64,000 bases of DNA from Rhodopseudomonas palustris HaA2. GTDB lineage: Bacteria > Pseudomonadota > Alphaproteobacteria > Rhizobiales > Xanthobacteraceae. How positions within the stretch are numbered: the stretch's first letter is position 1; each line of letters starts with the position of its first letter. Positions 1-8,543 of this stretch are shown piece by piece. A program made the translations under genes and the position numbers. The DNA lies in contig NC_007778.1 of NCBI RefSeq assembly GCF_000013365.1, forward strand, positions 3,534,001 through 3,598,000, given 5' to 3'. The notes under the pieces were generated by a model. The model saw nothing but the letters and a program-made list of their open reading frames with translations, was not told the DNA's origin and did no database searches.

Positions 1-269
1 AGGATCGGGTCATGGGCGCGGACGGACAGCTCGCGCTGCTGGTCGCGCACCTCCTCGTACATCCGCTCCAGCGCCGCGACGAACAGCCCTTCCTTCGACT
101 TGAAGTAGTAATACAGCATGTTCTTGCTGACCTTGGATCGCTCCGCGATCCGGTCGACCCGCGCGCCGTCGAAGCCGGTGCGAGCGAATTCCTCCATGGC
201 GAGCTTGAGTATCTTCTCGCGAACGCGAGCCGGATCACTGCTTCTGCGCGCCAAGCCGCTATCCTCCAT
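1..269 (-). CDS. TetR family regulator, N-terminal part (cut by window edge)
   Basis: Reading leftward from the ATG at 269, about 89 residues are visible before the window ends. They form a TetR-type N-terminal DNA-binding domain: an ARVDRIAERSKVSK helix-turn-helix followed by NMLYYYFKSKEGLFVAAL, the classic recognition helix and start of helix 4. The ligand domain is outside the window. The gene begins 75 bases after the stop of the molybdenum hydroxylase large subunit and runs the same way, so it is probably the last gene of that operon. Its recognition helix closely resembles that of the second TetR at 17695-18441. I infer that it binds the TTGAC-N6-GTCAA palindrome between 4067 and 4086 and so controls its own operon. 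Confidence 0.88.
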   Translation of the reverse strand, partial: MEDSGLARRSSDPARVREKILKLAMEEFARTGFDGARVDRIAERSKVSKNMLYYYFKSKEGLFVAALERMYEEVRDQQRELSVRAHDPI

Positions 270-344
270 GGCCGAGCGGCGGCCGAAATAGGCGGCCCTG
301 CCCGTCCGCAACTATGCTGGGCCGCGAGGAAAAATCAATCGAAC

Positions 345-2648
345 TTAGGACTTTGCACGAATCCTGCCCTCGGCATCCTGAACCATTTGCCAGATTCGCG
401 GCGGCGACAGCGGCAGCTCCATCGGCTGAACGTCGAGGTGAGACAGCGCGTCCGCAACCGCGTTGGCCATGATGCCGCCGACCGGAATCAGCCCCCCTTC
501 GCCCGCCCCCTTGGCGCCGAGCGGATTGTTCGGACACGGCTTCAGTTCCAGCGTGATCGACCGGATATTCGGAAAGTCGGAGGCGGTCGGCATCAAATAG
601 TCGGCGAATGAACCGGTGAGCAGTTGGCCTTCATCGTCGTAGACCAGATGCTCCAGGAACGTTCCGCCCAGCCCCTGCACGATCGAGCCGATCGCCTGCC
701 CGTGCAAGGTCAGCGGATTGATCATCCGGCCGACATCCTCGACCGACATGTAGTCGAGAACCTTGACGTGTCCGGTGCCCGGGTCGACCGCGACATGCGC
801 CGCCTGCGTGCCGTAGGCCCAGGTGTATTTCTTGTTGAGAAATTCCGCCTCGACTTCGAGCGGCGTCTCGACCAGATCGGCGAACGCGAGATGCTTGGCC
901 TCATGCCTCACGGTTTCGCCGTCGATCGTCACCTGCTCCAGCGAGCAGCCGAAGCGGGCGGCAGCCGTCTGCCGGATCAACAGCTTCAGCTTTTCGGCAG
1001 CGAGCAGGATCGCCGAGCCGCCCATCACCGTCGAGCGCGAATGGTAGGCGCCGTAGCCGTCCTTGACGTCGGTAGTCGAGCCGTGGCGGACCGTGATTCT
1101 GTCGTAGGCGATCTCGGTGGCGTCCGCGGCGATCTGTGCCATGATGGTCTCGAGCCCTTGTCCGACCGACGACGAGCCGAGATAGGCCGTCAGCCCGCCG
1201 CCAATTTCGAGCACCAGCCGCACCTCTTCTTTCGGGCCGGCAGCGCCGCCCTCGATGAAGCTGCCGACGGCGAGCCCGTGATAGTAGCCATCGATCAGCT
1301 TGCCGCTGAGGTGCTTCTTGTCGGCCCAGGCGAATTCCTTCAGGCAGCGATCGAACACGGCGTGGTAGTCGCCACTGTCGAGCTCGGTCGAGCTGTCATA
1401 GGGGGTGATCGACGCCAGCGGATACGGCATCTGGGCGTCGGCAACGAGATTGCGCCGCCGCAGCTCGACGCGATCGATGTTCAGATCGCGAGCCGCCAGA
1501 TCGATCATGCGCTCGCGAATGAAATCGGTCTCGAAGCGCCCGGGTCCGCGATAGGTCCCCGACGGGGTCTTGTTGGTGGTGAGCATCGAACTTTTCAGAT
1601 CGATGTGCTCGATCGCGTACGGCCCCGACATGTATTGCGCGACATTGCGCGGGCCGACCGATCCGTTAGTGCGGACATAGGCGCCGATGTCGGCCCAGAT
1701 TTGGCCACGCAGGCCGATGAAGCGCCCCTCCTTCGACATCGCGAACTCGACGTCGCATTCGATATCGCGCGCGTGGTTGGCGCTCATCATGTGTTCGCGG
1801 CGATCTTCGAGCCATTTGACCGGCCGCCCGACGATCTTGGCGGCCGCCGGAATCAGATAGTCCTCCGGATAGAATTCGCCGCGCGAGCCGAAGCCACCGC
1901 CGACATCGACCTCGATCAGGTCGACGGCCTCCAGCGCCAGCCCGAGCGCCGCGGCGAGCACGCGACGATTGTACCACGCCGTTTTCGCCGCGCCCCAGAC
2001 GGTGAGCTTGCCGGCAGCCGCATCCCAATCGGCGACGAAGCCGCGCGGCTCCATGAACATCGCCGCGTGTCGCTGGATCTTGAAGCGATCGCGGCGGACA
2101 TAGTCGGCGGTCTCGAACGCGTCGTCGGCGTCGCCGCGAAACGCCGTCCAGGTGATGGCGACATTCGACTGATGCTGTTCGAACAGCACCGCGTCCATCG
2201 CTTCCGCCTGCTGTCGGTTGGCGATCGCCGGCAACGGGTCGATGTCGACCACGATCCGCTCCAGCGCATCCTCCGCAATCGCCGCGCTGTCGGCGATCAC
2301 CACCGCGACGGGTTCGCCGACATAGCGGACCTTGCCCGAGGCCACCACCGGCTGATGGAACGGCTCGAGTTGCGGCAGCGGTTGCAAGCGCAGCGGGATC
2401 ACCGGCACCTCGGCGCCGAAATCGTTCGCCGTCAGGACACGGTGAACGCCGTCGAGCGCCAGCGCAGCGGACACGTCGATCGATCTGATGATGCCGTGCG
2501 CCACCGAGCTGCGCAGCACGACCGCATAAAGTTGGTTCGGCCGGTTGACGTCGGCCACATAAGTGCCGCGCCCGCGCACCATGCGCAGATCCTCGACCCG
2601 CTCCATCGGGCGACCAATGTACGAATTGGCGACCTTCGTCATGCTCAT
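345..2648 (-). CDS. Molybdenum hydroxylase large subunit (CoxL/XdhB family), copy 1
   Basis: This 767-residue protein is the molybdopterin-binding catalytic subunit of a xanthine dehydrogenase-family hydroxylase, which inserts water-derived oxygen into an aldehyde or N-heterocycle. The N-terminal RPMERVEDLRMVRGRGTYVA segment is typical of the family. The active-site loop has GAKGAGEGG with the catalytic Glu near residue 717. The AYxCSFR loop of true CO dehydrogenases is absent, so CO oxidation is unlikely. The start was set at the ATG overlapping the stop of the iron-sulfur subunit by four bases (ATGA), which matches the start of the paralogue at 10543-12828. It follows the FAD and iron-sulfur subunits in the usual M-S-L order. 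The substrate is unknown. Confidence 0.93.
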   Translation of the reverse strand: MSMTKVANSYIGRPMERVEDLRMVRGRGTYVADVNRPNQLYAVVLRSSVAHGIIRSIDVSAALALDGVHRVLTANDFGAEVPVIPLRLQPLPQLEPFHQPVVASGKVRYVGEPVAVVIADSAAIAEDALERIVVDIDPLPAIANRQQAEAMDAVLFEQHQSNVAITWTAFRGDADDAFETADYVRRDRFKIQRHAAMFMEPRGFVADWDAAAGKLTVWGAAKTAWYNRRVLAAALGLALEAVDLIEVDVGGGFGSRGEFYPEDYLIPAAAKIVGRPVKWLEDRREHMMSANHARDIECDVEFAMSKEGRFIGLRGQIWADIGAYVRTNGSVGPRNVAQYMSGPYAIEHIDLKSSMLTTNKTPSGTYRGPGRFETDFIRERMIDLAARDLNIDRVELRRRNLVADAQMPYPLASITPYDSSTELDSGDYHAVFDRCLKEFAWADKKHLSGKLIDGYYHGLAVGSFIEGGAAGPKEEVRLVLEIGGGLTAYLGSSSVGQGLETIMAQIAADATEIAYDRITVRHGSTTDVKDGYGAYHSRSTVMGGSAILLAAEKLKLLIRQTAAARFGCSLEQVTIDGETVRHEAKHLAFADLVETPLEVEAEFLNKKYTWAYGTQAAHVAVDPGTGHVKVLDYMSVEDVGRMINPLTLHGQAIGSIVQGLGGTFLEHLVYDDEGQLLTGSFADYLMPTASDFPNIRSITLELKPCPNNPLGAKGAGEGGLIPVGGIMANAVADALSHLDVQPMELPLSPPRIWQMVQDAEGRIRAKS

Positions 2649-3115
2649 CGCTGCGCCTCGGCATAGGCGGCGCGCGCTTCCATTACCGCGTCGACGATGG
2701 GGACGTAACCAGTGCAGCGGCAGAGGTTGCCGGACAGCACCTCGCGGATCCGCTCTTCGCTCGCGTCCGGCTCGCTGCTCAGCAGCGCATGCGCGGTGGT
2801 GATGAAGCCCGGCGTGCAGAATCCGCATTGCAGAGCATGGTGTTTGCGGAAGGCTTTCTGCAGCGGCGTGAGTTCATCGCCCGACAGCCCCTCGACTGTG
2901 GTGACGGCGTCGCCTTCGACCTGGGCGGCGAGCATCAGGCAGGCGCGCACGGCTTCGCCGTTCACCAGTACGGTGCAGGCCCCGCAAACCCCATGCTCGC
3001 AGGCGAGATGCGTGCCGGTCTGGCCGAAATCGTTCCGAATGCAGTCGGCGAGCGTGGTGCGCGGCTCGACCTCGGCGCTGACCGGCTGGCCGTTGAGTTT
3101 GAATTGGACGTGCAT
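2645..3115 (-). CDS. Molybdenum hydroxylase [2Fe-2S] subunit (CoxS family), copy 1
   Basis: A 156-residue two-cluster iron-sulfur subunit that passes electrons from the molybdenum centre to FAD. Ligands are visible: the plant-ferredoxin-type cluster has Cys39, Cys44, Cys47 and Cys59 (CEHGVCGAC), and the second cluster has Cys97, Cys100, Cys132 and Cys134 (CGFC and LCRCTGY). The start MHVQFKLNGQ gives the normal family length. The open frame runs 46 codons further upstream, but that part has no family similarity. The stop overlaps the start of the large subunit (ATGA). It is a close paralogue of the subunit at 12825-13313. Confidence 0.95.
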   Translation of the reverse strand: MHVQFKLNGQPVSAEVEPRTTLADCIRNDFGQTGTHLACEHGVCGACTVLVNGEAVRACLMLAAQVEGDAVTTVEGLSGDELTPLQKAFRKHHALQCGFCTPGFITTAHALLSSEPDASEERIREVLSGNLCRCTGYVPIVDAVMEARAAYAEAQR

Positions 3116-3125
3116 GCGGGTTTCC

Positions 3126-3983
3126 TTAGGCGGCGGACTTGGCGAGCGCCCGCGCCAGCAGCGTCGCTGCGAGCGAGGCACGATAGGCGCCCGGCGCGTG
3201 GATGTCGGTCGGCGGATCGATCGATTGGCGGAGCGCAGTCGAAGCGGCCGCAATCAGCGCCTCGTCCAGCACGCCGCCGTTGAGCACGCGCTCGACCGTC
3301 GGCAATCGGAGCGGCCGATCGGCCACCCCGATCGCGCCGACATGCGCGTCGACGATGCGACCGTCGTTGTCCAAATCGTAGTGCAGCGCGATGCCCGCCA
3401 TCGCGAAATCGCCCTTACGACGGGCGAATTCGAGGAAGCCCCAGCGCCGCGCCGCGGGCCACGGCGGCAACCGAACCTCGGTGAGGATCTCATCCGGCGC
3501 GAGGCTGGTCTCGAGCGCACCGAGGAAAAAGTCCGCGGCCTTGGCGACGCGTGTTCCGGCGCGGCCCACGATCGTCAGCTCCGCGTCGCAGGTGATGGCG
3601 ACGCCGGGCATTTCGGCGGACGGATCGGCATGCGCCAACGAGCCGCCGACCGTTCCGCGGTTGCGGATCTGATAATGCGCGACGTGCTTGATCGCCTCGC
3701 ACAACAGCGGATGCGCCGTGGCCAGCCGCTGATCCGCCTCGATGTCACGCCACCGCACCTTGGCGCCGAGACGAACGCCGTCGGCGCCGATATCGATCCG
3801 GTCGAGGCCCTTCAGCTGCTTCAGATCGACCAGCAGTTCCGGCGCAGCCAGTCGAAAGGCCAGCATCGGCATCAGGCTCTGGCCGCCCGCCAGCACCTTT
3901 GCGTTGCCGTTGCGGGAACCGAGCAGGTCGACGGCTTCGGCGATCGAACTGGGAGAGGCATAGTCGAAGGCCGGTGGCTTCAT
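3126..3983 (-). CDS. Molybdenum hydroxylase FAD-binding subunit (CoxM family), copy 1
   Basis: A 285-residue medium subunit that carries FAD and delivers electrons to the final acceptor. Both FAD-binding motifs are present: AGGQSL at residues 32-37 and TVGGSLAHADP at 111-121. The start at MKPPAFDYASP is typical of CoxM/CutM proteins, and a long upstream extension of the frame is non-homologous. It is the first gene of the operon CoxM-CoxS-CoxL-TetR. The promoter region is shared with the divergent amidohydrolase gene at 4166, and a perfect TGTTGAC-N6-GTCAACA palindrome lies between them. Confidence 0.94.
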   Translation of the reverse strand: MKPPAFDYASPSSIAEAVDLLGSRNGNAKVLAGGQSLMPMLAFRLAAPELLVDLKQLKGLDRIDIGADGVRLGAKVRWRDIEADQRLATAHPLLCEAIKHVAHYQIRNRGTVGGSLAHADPSAEMPGVAITCDAELTIVGRAGTRVAKAADFFLGALETSLAPDEILTEVRLPPWPAARRWGFLEFARRKGDFAMAGIALHYDLDNDGRIVDAHVGAIGVADRPLRLPTVERVLNGGVLDEALIAAASTALRQSIDPPTDIHAPGAYRASLAATLLARALAKSAA

Positions 3984-4066
3984 GATGGCTCCGATGGTGA
4001 TTGTCACGCACGCTAGAGACGTGCGAACACGTGTCCGACCATCCCGGCATTCGCGAGTGTGTCTCA

Positions 4067-4086
4067 TGTTGACTATATGGTCAACA
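4067..4086. promoter_or_regulatory. Palindromic operator, site 1 (TetR-type)
   Basis: TGTTGAC and GTCAACA arms (7 bp, perfect) are separated by six bases. The site lies between the divergent CoxM gene (start 3983) and the amidohydrolase gene (start 4166). It is one of six related sites between 4067 and 21344. That it binds TetR is inferred. Confidence 0.75.
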
Positions 4087-4165
4087 CTTGAATACCTTGT
4101 GATGATCACACGCCAATGCAATCGATATCGTCCGGCCGCAACAGCGAAGACGCGAAGGTTTTCAG

Positions 4166-5119
4166 ATGCAGAACGAGACGCCCGTGATCGCGATCGAGGA
4201 ACATTATTGGGACCCGGAGATGGTCGCTCGTTTTCCCGCCGGGGAGAACGCTTCGCCTTTCTCGACGCTGCTGACAGAACTCGGCGACGTCCGGCTGCGC
4301 GCGATGGACGAGGCCGGGATCGACGTGCAGGTGCTGTCGCACGGCGCACCCGCCGCGCAGAAATTGCCGCCGGATGTCGCTCCCGAGCTGACGCGGCGCG
4401 TCAACGATCGGCTTGCCGAAGCCTGCGCGCGTTTTCCAAACCGGTTCGCCGCCTTTGCCGCCCTCCCGACGCCGGCGCCCGAAGCCGCGGCGCGCGAGTT
4501 GGAACGCTGCGTCCGCGACCTCGGCTTCAAGGGCGCGATGATTCACGGCCTGACCAACGGCCTATTCATCGACGACAAGCGATTCTGGCCGATATTCGAG
4601 GTCGCCGAAAAGCTCGACGTGCCGATTTATCTGCATCCGTCGGTCCCCCACGCGGACGTCACGCGATACTATTACGACGACTACGCGCGCGAATTTCCGA
4701 CCGTGATCCGGCCGGCCTGGGGCTTCACCGTCGAAACCGCGACCCAGGCGATCCGGCTGATCCTGAGCCGCGCGCTGGAAAGCTATCCGCGGCTGCAGAT
4801 CATCCTCGGCCATCTCGGCGAGACCCTGCCCTTCCTGCTGTGGCGGATCAACCAGGCCCTGGCGCGGCCGGGTCAGACGCCACTCGACTTCCGCAAGCAA
4901 TTTTGCGATCACTTCCACGTCACGACCAGCGGCTTCTTCTCCACGCCGGCGCTGATCTGCACGATGCTGGAGCTCGGTATCGATCGCATCATGTTCGCGG
5001 TCGACTACCCCTATGTGGTGAACCGCGACGGCACCGACTGGGTCCAGCAGTTGCAGATCTCACCGGACGACAAACGCAAGCTGGTCGGCGGCAACGCCCG
5101 CCGTCTGCTCAAGCTCTAG
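4166..5119 (+). CDS. ACMSD-family amidohydrolase / metal-dependent decarboxylase
   Basis: A 317-residue amidohydrolase-2 (TIM barrel) protein of the ACMSD / gamma-resorcylate decarboxylase / isoorotate decarboxylase superfamily. Likely metal and catalytic residues are visible: Glu11 and His13 in the AIEEHY motif, which in the resorcylate decarboxylase branch replaces the HxH of ACMSD, then His157 (YLHPS), His216 (GHLGE) and Asp280 (FAVDYPY). Such enzymes non-oxidatively decarboxylate aromatic or heteroaromatic acids, or hydrolyse related rings. An AAGG-like ribosome site lies just upstream of the ATG. It is followed 12 bases later by an alpha/beta hydrolase and is divergent from the CoxM operon, with operator site 1 between. 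The exact substrate cannot be read from sequence. Confidence 0.88.
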   Translation: MQNETPVIAIEEHYWDPEMVARFPAGENASPFSTLLTELGDVRLRAMDEAGIDVQVLSHGAPAAQKLPPDVAPELTRRVNDRLAEACARFPNRFAAFAALPTPAPEAAARELERCVRDLGFKGAMIHGLTNGLFIDDKRFWPIFEVAEKLDVPIYLHPSVPHADVTRYYYDDYAREFPTVIRPAWGFTVETATQAIRLILSRALESYPRLQIILGHLGETLPFLLWRINQALARPGQTPLDFRKQFCDHFHVTTSGFFSTPALICTMLELGIDRIMFAVDYPYVVNRDGTDWVQQLQISPDDKRKLVGGNARRLLKL

Positions 5120-5131
5120 CCGGAAACGACG

Positions 5132-6049
5132 ATGCAGGACGTAGCGCCTCCGGACATCCCGGCTGAACTCCGCGCGCTGATGGCGGAGATCGGCCCGAAA
5201 TGGGCGACCAACACCAAAGGCCACATCCAGCTGATGATCGACGAGTTCAGCGAGTTGCTGAAGCACTCGCCGAAGCAAGGCGTCGACGTCGAGCCCAACA
5301 TCACCTATGGCCCGCACGAGCGCCAGGCCTTCGACGTCTATCGGCCGCATTCACCATCCCAGACGCCGCGGCCGGGGCTGATCTTCGTTCACGGCGGCGC
5401 GTTCACCGAAGGACGACGCGATCGCAGCAGCGAAATCTACGCCAACGTCCTGTATTACTTCGCGCGGCACGGCATCGTCGGCATCAATGCCGGCTACCGC
5501 CTGGCGCCCGAGGCGCGCTATCCCGGGGCGACGCGCGACATCGCCAAAATCGTGGCCTGGATGCGCGCCAACGCAACGGATCTTGGAGTCGACCCGGAAC
5601 GGATTTTCCTGATGGGTCATTCGGCCGGCGGGGCACATGTCGGCAGCTACGCGTTCGACCGCCGGCACCAGGCCGATGGCGGTCACGGGCTTGCCGGCGT
5701 GCTGATCATCAGCGGCCGCGTACGCGCCGATAGCCACGCCCACAACCCCAACGCGCTCCGAGTCGCCGAATATTACGGGAGCGATGCCGCGGTCCACGAG
5801 GACGTCTCGCCGGTCAACCACGTCGACGCAACGAGCCCGCCGACCTTCATCGCCTGCGCGGAATTCGAAAACCCGCTGATCGACGTGTATTGCTTCGAGC
5901 TGGCCTATCGGCTCGCCGCGGCGAAGCGAAAGGCGCCGCCCTTCATGTGGCTCAAGGGCCACAACCACACCTCGATCATCGGCCAGTTCAACACCGCCGA
6001 AGACGCGCTCGGCCGCGCGTGCCTCGATTTCATCCGGTCTACGAGCTGA
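5132..6049 (+). CDS. Alpha/beta hydrolase (hormone-sensitive lipase-like, family IV)
   Basis: A 305-residue esterase-type hydrolase. It has the oxyanion-hole HGGAF motif (residues 87-91) and the nucleophile elbow GHSAGG with Ser164, both typical of the HSL/carboxylesterase family. A GYRLAPEARYPG motif following the HGG strand is also typical. Late Asp and His triad residues are probably in the VYCFELAYRL and GHNHTS regions. No signal peptide is seen, so it should be cytoplasmic. It forms a two-gene unit with the upstream amidohydrolase (12-base gap). It converges with the aldehyde dehydrogenase gene, and the two stops are 24 bases apart. Arylformamidase-like (kynurenine formamidase) activity is a possible alternative. 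Confidence 0.88.
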   Translation: MQDVAPPDIPAELRALMAEIGPKWATNTKGHIQLMIDEFSELLKHSPKQGVDVEPNITYGPHERQAFDVYRPHSPSQTPRPGLIFVHGGAFTEGRRDRSSEIYANVLYYFARHGIVGINAGYRLAPEARYPGATRDIAKIVAWMRANATDLGVDPERIFLMGHSAGGAHVGSYAFDRRHQADGGHGLAGVLIISGRVRADSHAHNPNALRVAEYYGSDAAVHEDVSPVNHVDATSPPTFIACAEFENPLIDVYCFELAYRLAAAKRKAPPFMWLKGHNHTSIIGQFNTAEDALGRACLDFIRSTS

Positions 6050-6072
6050 CGCGCCTGCTCCGCACACCGGGA

Positions 6073-7464
6073 CTATACCCCGCGCATTCCGGTGAACTTG
6101 AGCTGGGTGTACTCCTCCAGCGCATAAGGTAACCCTTCGCGGCCGACGCCCGAGCGGCCCATGCCACCGAACGGATAGTTGTCGAGCCGGAACCGGCTGG
6201 CCTCGTTGATCCACAGCGATCCGACACGCACCTCGTCCGCGACCCGCAACGCGGTCGACAGGCTCGCGGTGAAACACGAGCCTTGCAAGCCGAATTCGCA
6301 ATCATTGGCGATGCGGATGGCATCGTCGACATCGGCGGCGCGGAGCACCACGACGACAGGTCCGAACACCTCCTCGCGGATGAGCCGCGCCGCCGCCGGC
6401 GGCTCGACCACGATGGTCGGCGGGATCACGCAATCCCGGATTTCGCCGCAGCTGATCACGCGGGCGCCGAGGGCGCGCGCGTCTTCGATCATCGCCGCAA
6501 TCCGCTCGGCAGAGACTCGCGACACCACGGGACCGAGGTCGGTATCCGCCGCGGCCGGATCGCCGACCTTGAGACGCTTCGTTTCCTCGACGAAGAGAGC
6601 AAGGAACCGATCGAACACCGGCGCTTCAACAATGATCCTTTGCGTTGAAATGCATTGCTGGCCACTCGCTTCGAACGACGACGGCACGATGCGTTTCACC
6701 GCGTCCTCGATGTCTGCGTCCGCCGCAACGATGTTCGGCGAATTGCCGCCGAGTTCGCCGAGAAATCGCTTTGCGCCGGCAGCCCGCGCCAGTGCGTCGC
6801 CGGCCGCAGTGCCTCCGGTTAGGGTTACAAGATCGACGTCGCGGTGCCCAGCCAAGCCCAGCGCCTCTGCGCGATCGCCAGGAACCACCCACACCAGCCC
6901 CTCGGGAACGCCGCCCGTGACGAAGGCCCGTGCAATCATCTCTGCGATCCGCGTGCCCTCGAGAGACGGCTTGATCACGACGGCGTTGCCGGTGGCGAGC
7001 GCCGGCGCCAATTTCTGCACCAGCAGGTTGGACGGTGCATTGAACGGGGTGACCGCAGCGACGACACCATACGGCATCCGCCGCGCAAATCCGACAGAGC
7101 CGACACCCGCCGGCACCATGTCCAGAGGCAGCAAATGTCCGCCCAGCGCATGCAGATGCTGTGCGCAGGCCGCGATGAAAGCGACGCTGCGCCTGACCTC
7201 CATCTCGGCAGTTTTGCGCGGCTTGCCGATATGCGCGATCATCGCCTCGACGATCTCGCTCCGCGCCCGTTCCAGCGCGGCGGCGGCGCCATGGATCCAT
7301 TCCGCCCGAACGTGTCCCGGCGTCTTGAGATGCTGATAGAACGCGGCCTTCGCTTCGCGCGCGATCTCATCGACACGCTGCTCGCTGGTGCCCGGCGTCG
7401 TAAAGGCTTCCTGGGCCGTCCAGGGATTGTAAACGACGAAACGACCGTCCTTGTCAGCCTGCAT
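6073..7464 (-). CDS. NAD(P)-dependent aldehyde dehydrogenase
   Basis: A 463-residue ALDH-superfamily enzyme that oxidises an aldehyde to the acid in the cytoplasm. Catalytic Cys271 lies in SGQQCISTQR and the general-base Glu237 in LGELGGNSPN. The cofactor-binding TPFNAP and VIKPS motifs are at about residues 139-166. It is a single-gene unit divergent from the aspartate dehydrogenase-like gene, with operator site 2 in the 134-base gap. Within the predicted regulon it would oxidise an aldehyde released from the ring substrate. The specific substrate is unknown. Confidence 0.92.
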   Translation of the reverse strand: MQADKDGRFVVYNPWTAQEAFTTPGTSEQRVDEIAREAKAAFYQHLKTPGHVRAEWIHGAAAALERARSEIVEAMIAHIGKPRKTAEMEVRRSVAFIAACAQHLHALGGHLLPLDMVPAGVGSVGFARRMPYGVVAAVTPFNAPSNLLVQKLAPALATGNAVVIKPSLEGTRIAEMIARAFVTGGVPEGLVWVVPGDRAEALGLAGHRDVDLVTLTGGTAAGDALARAAGAKRFLGELGGNSPNIVAADADIEDAVKRIVPSSFEASGQQCISTQRIIVEAPVFDRFLALFVEETKRLKVGDPAAADTDLGPVVSRVSAERIAAMIEDARALGARVISCGEIRDCVIPPTIVVEPPAAARLIREEVFGPVVVVLRAADVDDAIRIANDCEFGLQGSCFTASLSTALRVADEVRVGSLWINEASRFRLDNYPFGGMGRSGVGREGLPYALEEYTQLKFTGMRGV

Positions 7465-7558
7465 AGGTCCCCATTGCTCAACGTGCGGTGATGAACGCCG
7501 ATGCCGTGCAGTCGCGAATACCGCCGCCCCAAGCTTCGGCCGGGGCGACTTGACATCA

Positions 7559-7578
7559 TGTTGACCATTCAGTCAACA
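7559..7578. promoter_or_regulatory. Palindromic operator, site 2 (TetR-type)
   Basis: TGTTGAC and GTCAACA arms with a six-base spacer, identical in design to site 1; an extra A/T pair extends the arms to 8 bp. It is placed between the divergent aldehyde dehydrogenase (start 7464) and aspartate dehydrogenase-like (start 7599) genes and could control both. Confidence 0.75.
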
Positions 7579-7598
7579 TTAGTCGTAGCACGAAAGTC

Positions 7599-8402
7599 GT
7601 GGTGCATTTACCCGGATCGAGGTCGCCATTGAAGATCGCCGTGATCGGCTACGGAGCCATCGGAAGGTTCTTGATCGAGCAGCTCGATGCCGTTCCGGAT
7701 TTCGAGATCGCAGCGGTCTATTCCGTGCCGGCGCCACCCGATCGCGCCGAGCGCGTGGTCGACGATCTCGACGCGCTGCTTGCGACCCGGCCCGACCTGG
7801 TGGTCGAATGCGCCGGCCATCGCGCCCTGTCGGAATGCGGCGAGGCCGTTCTTCGCAGCGGCGTCGATCTGTTGGTGGTCTCGGTCGGCGCCCTCGCCGA
7901 TCCCGCGCTCGAGCAGCAATTACGGACAGCCGCCCGGCACGGGGGCCGCCTGCTGATCGCCGCGGGCGCCTTGAGCGGCCTCGACGCACTCAGCACGGCG
8001 CGCGAGGCCGGCCTGGATTCGGTGTCCTATGTCGGCAAGAAGGCGCCAGCGGCTTGGACCAACACGCCCGCGGAAGACATGGTGGACCTGACATCGATCA
8101 CGTCGGCCGTGACATTCCTCGAATGCGACGCGCGTACAGCCGCGCTCCGCTTCCCACAGAACGCCAACGTGGTCGCGGCCATCGCACTGGCCGGGCTCGG
8201 CTTCGAGCGCACGCAGGTGAGCCTCGTCGTCGATCCGGCGTCGAACGGCAACAATCACTCCTTCGTAGCCCGCGGCGCATTCGGCGAGATCGCCATGACG
8301 ACGCGCTCGGCCACCCTGCCTGCCAATCCCAAGACATCCATGCTGGCGCCCTACAGTCTCGTGCAGACCATCAAGAAGCACGCCGGTTTGATCATCGTTT
8401 GA
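7599..8402 (+). CDS. Aspartate dehydrogenase-like protein (NadX family)
   Basis: A 267-residue NAD(P)-dependent dehydrogenase of the L-aspartate dehydrogenase family. It has an N-terminal Rossmann motif (IGYGAIG, about residues 16-22), the VVECAGH segment, and the C-terminal family signature NGNNHSFVARGAFGE followed by LPANPKTSMLAPYS. The known reaction interconverts L-aspartate and iminoaspartate/oxaloacetate plus ammonia. A GTG start at 7599 gives the displayed length; a TTG 30 bases downstream (ahead of KIAVIGYG) is also possible. It lies 20 bases after operator site 2. No nadA or nadC is nearby, so a catabolic rather than NAD-biosynthetic role is more likely. Confidence 0.85.
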   Translation: MVHLPGSRSPLKIAVIGYGAIGRFLIEQLDAVPDFEIAAVYSVPAPPDRAERVVDDLDALLATRPDLVVECAGHRALSECGEAVLRSGVDLLVVSVGALADPALEQQLRTAARHGGRLLIAAGALSGLDALSTAREAGLDSVSYVGKKAPAAWTNTPAEDMVDLTSITSAVTFLECDARTAALRFPQNANVVAAIALAGLGFERTQVSLVVDPASNGNNHSFVARGAFGEIAMTTRSATLPANPKTSMLAPYSLVQTIKKHAGLIIV

Positions 8403-8468
8403 CGCAGCGAGGCCGTTTAGCGCATCTGCCATGCAAACAGACCGCCAGCACCGCTGCTGGCAAAATTA

Positions 8469-8486
8469 GTTGACTAGTTAGTCAAC
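8469..8486. promoter_or_regulatory. Palindromic operator, site 3 (TetR-type)
   Basis: A perfect palindrome, GTTGACTA-GT-TAGTCAAC, with the same TTGAC-N6-GTCAA core as the other sites. It lies 57 bases upstream of the cupin gene start and 66 bases after the aspartate dehydrogenase-like stop, so the cupin probably has its own regulated promoter. Confidence 0.75.
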
Positions 8487-8543
8487 ACGAAATACCCATG
8501 ATGTACTGACACTCCTTGTGGAACGGTTCTGGAGGAATTTGAC

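Noticed and set aside
624-2666. Long plus-strand frame opposite the first CoxL gene
   Set aside because: Arginine- and aspartate-rich shadow translation of a high-GC gene on the other strand, with no recognisable domain.
345-3983. Aerobic CO dehydrogenase (coxMSL)
   Set aside because: The large subunit lacks the AYxCSFR active-site loop and has the GAGEGG glutamate region of hydroxylases. The same holds for the second copy at 10543-14182.
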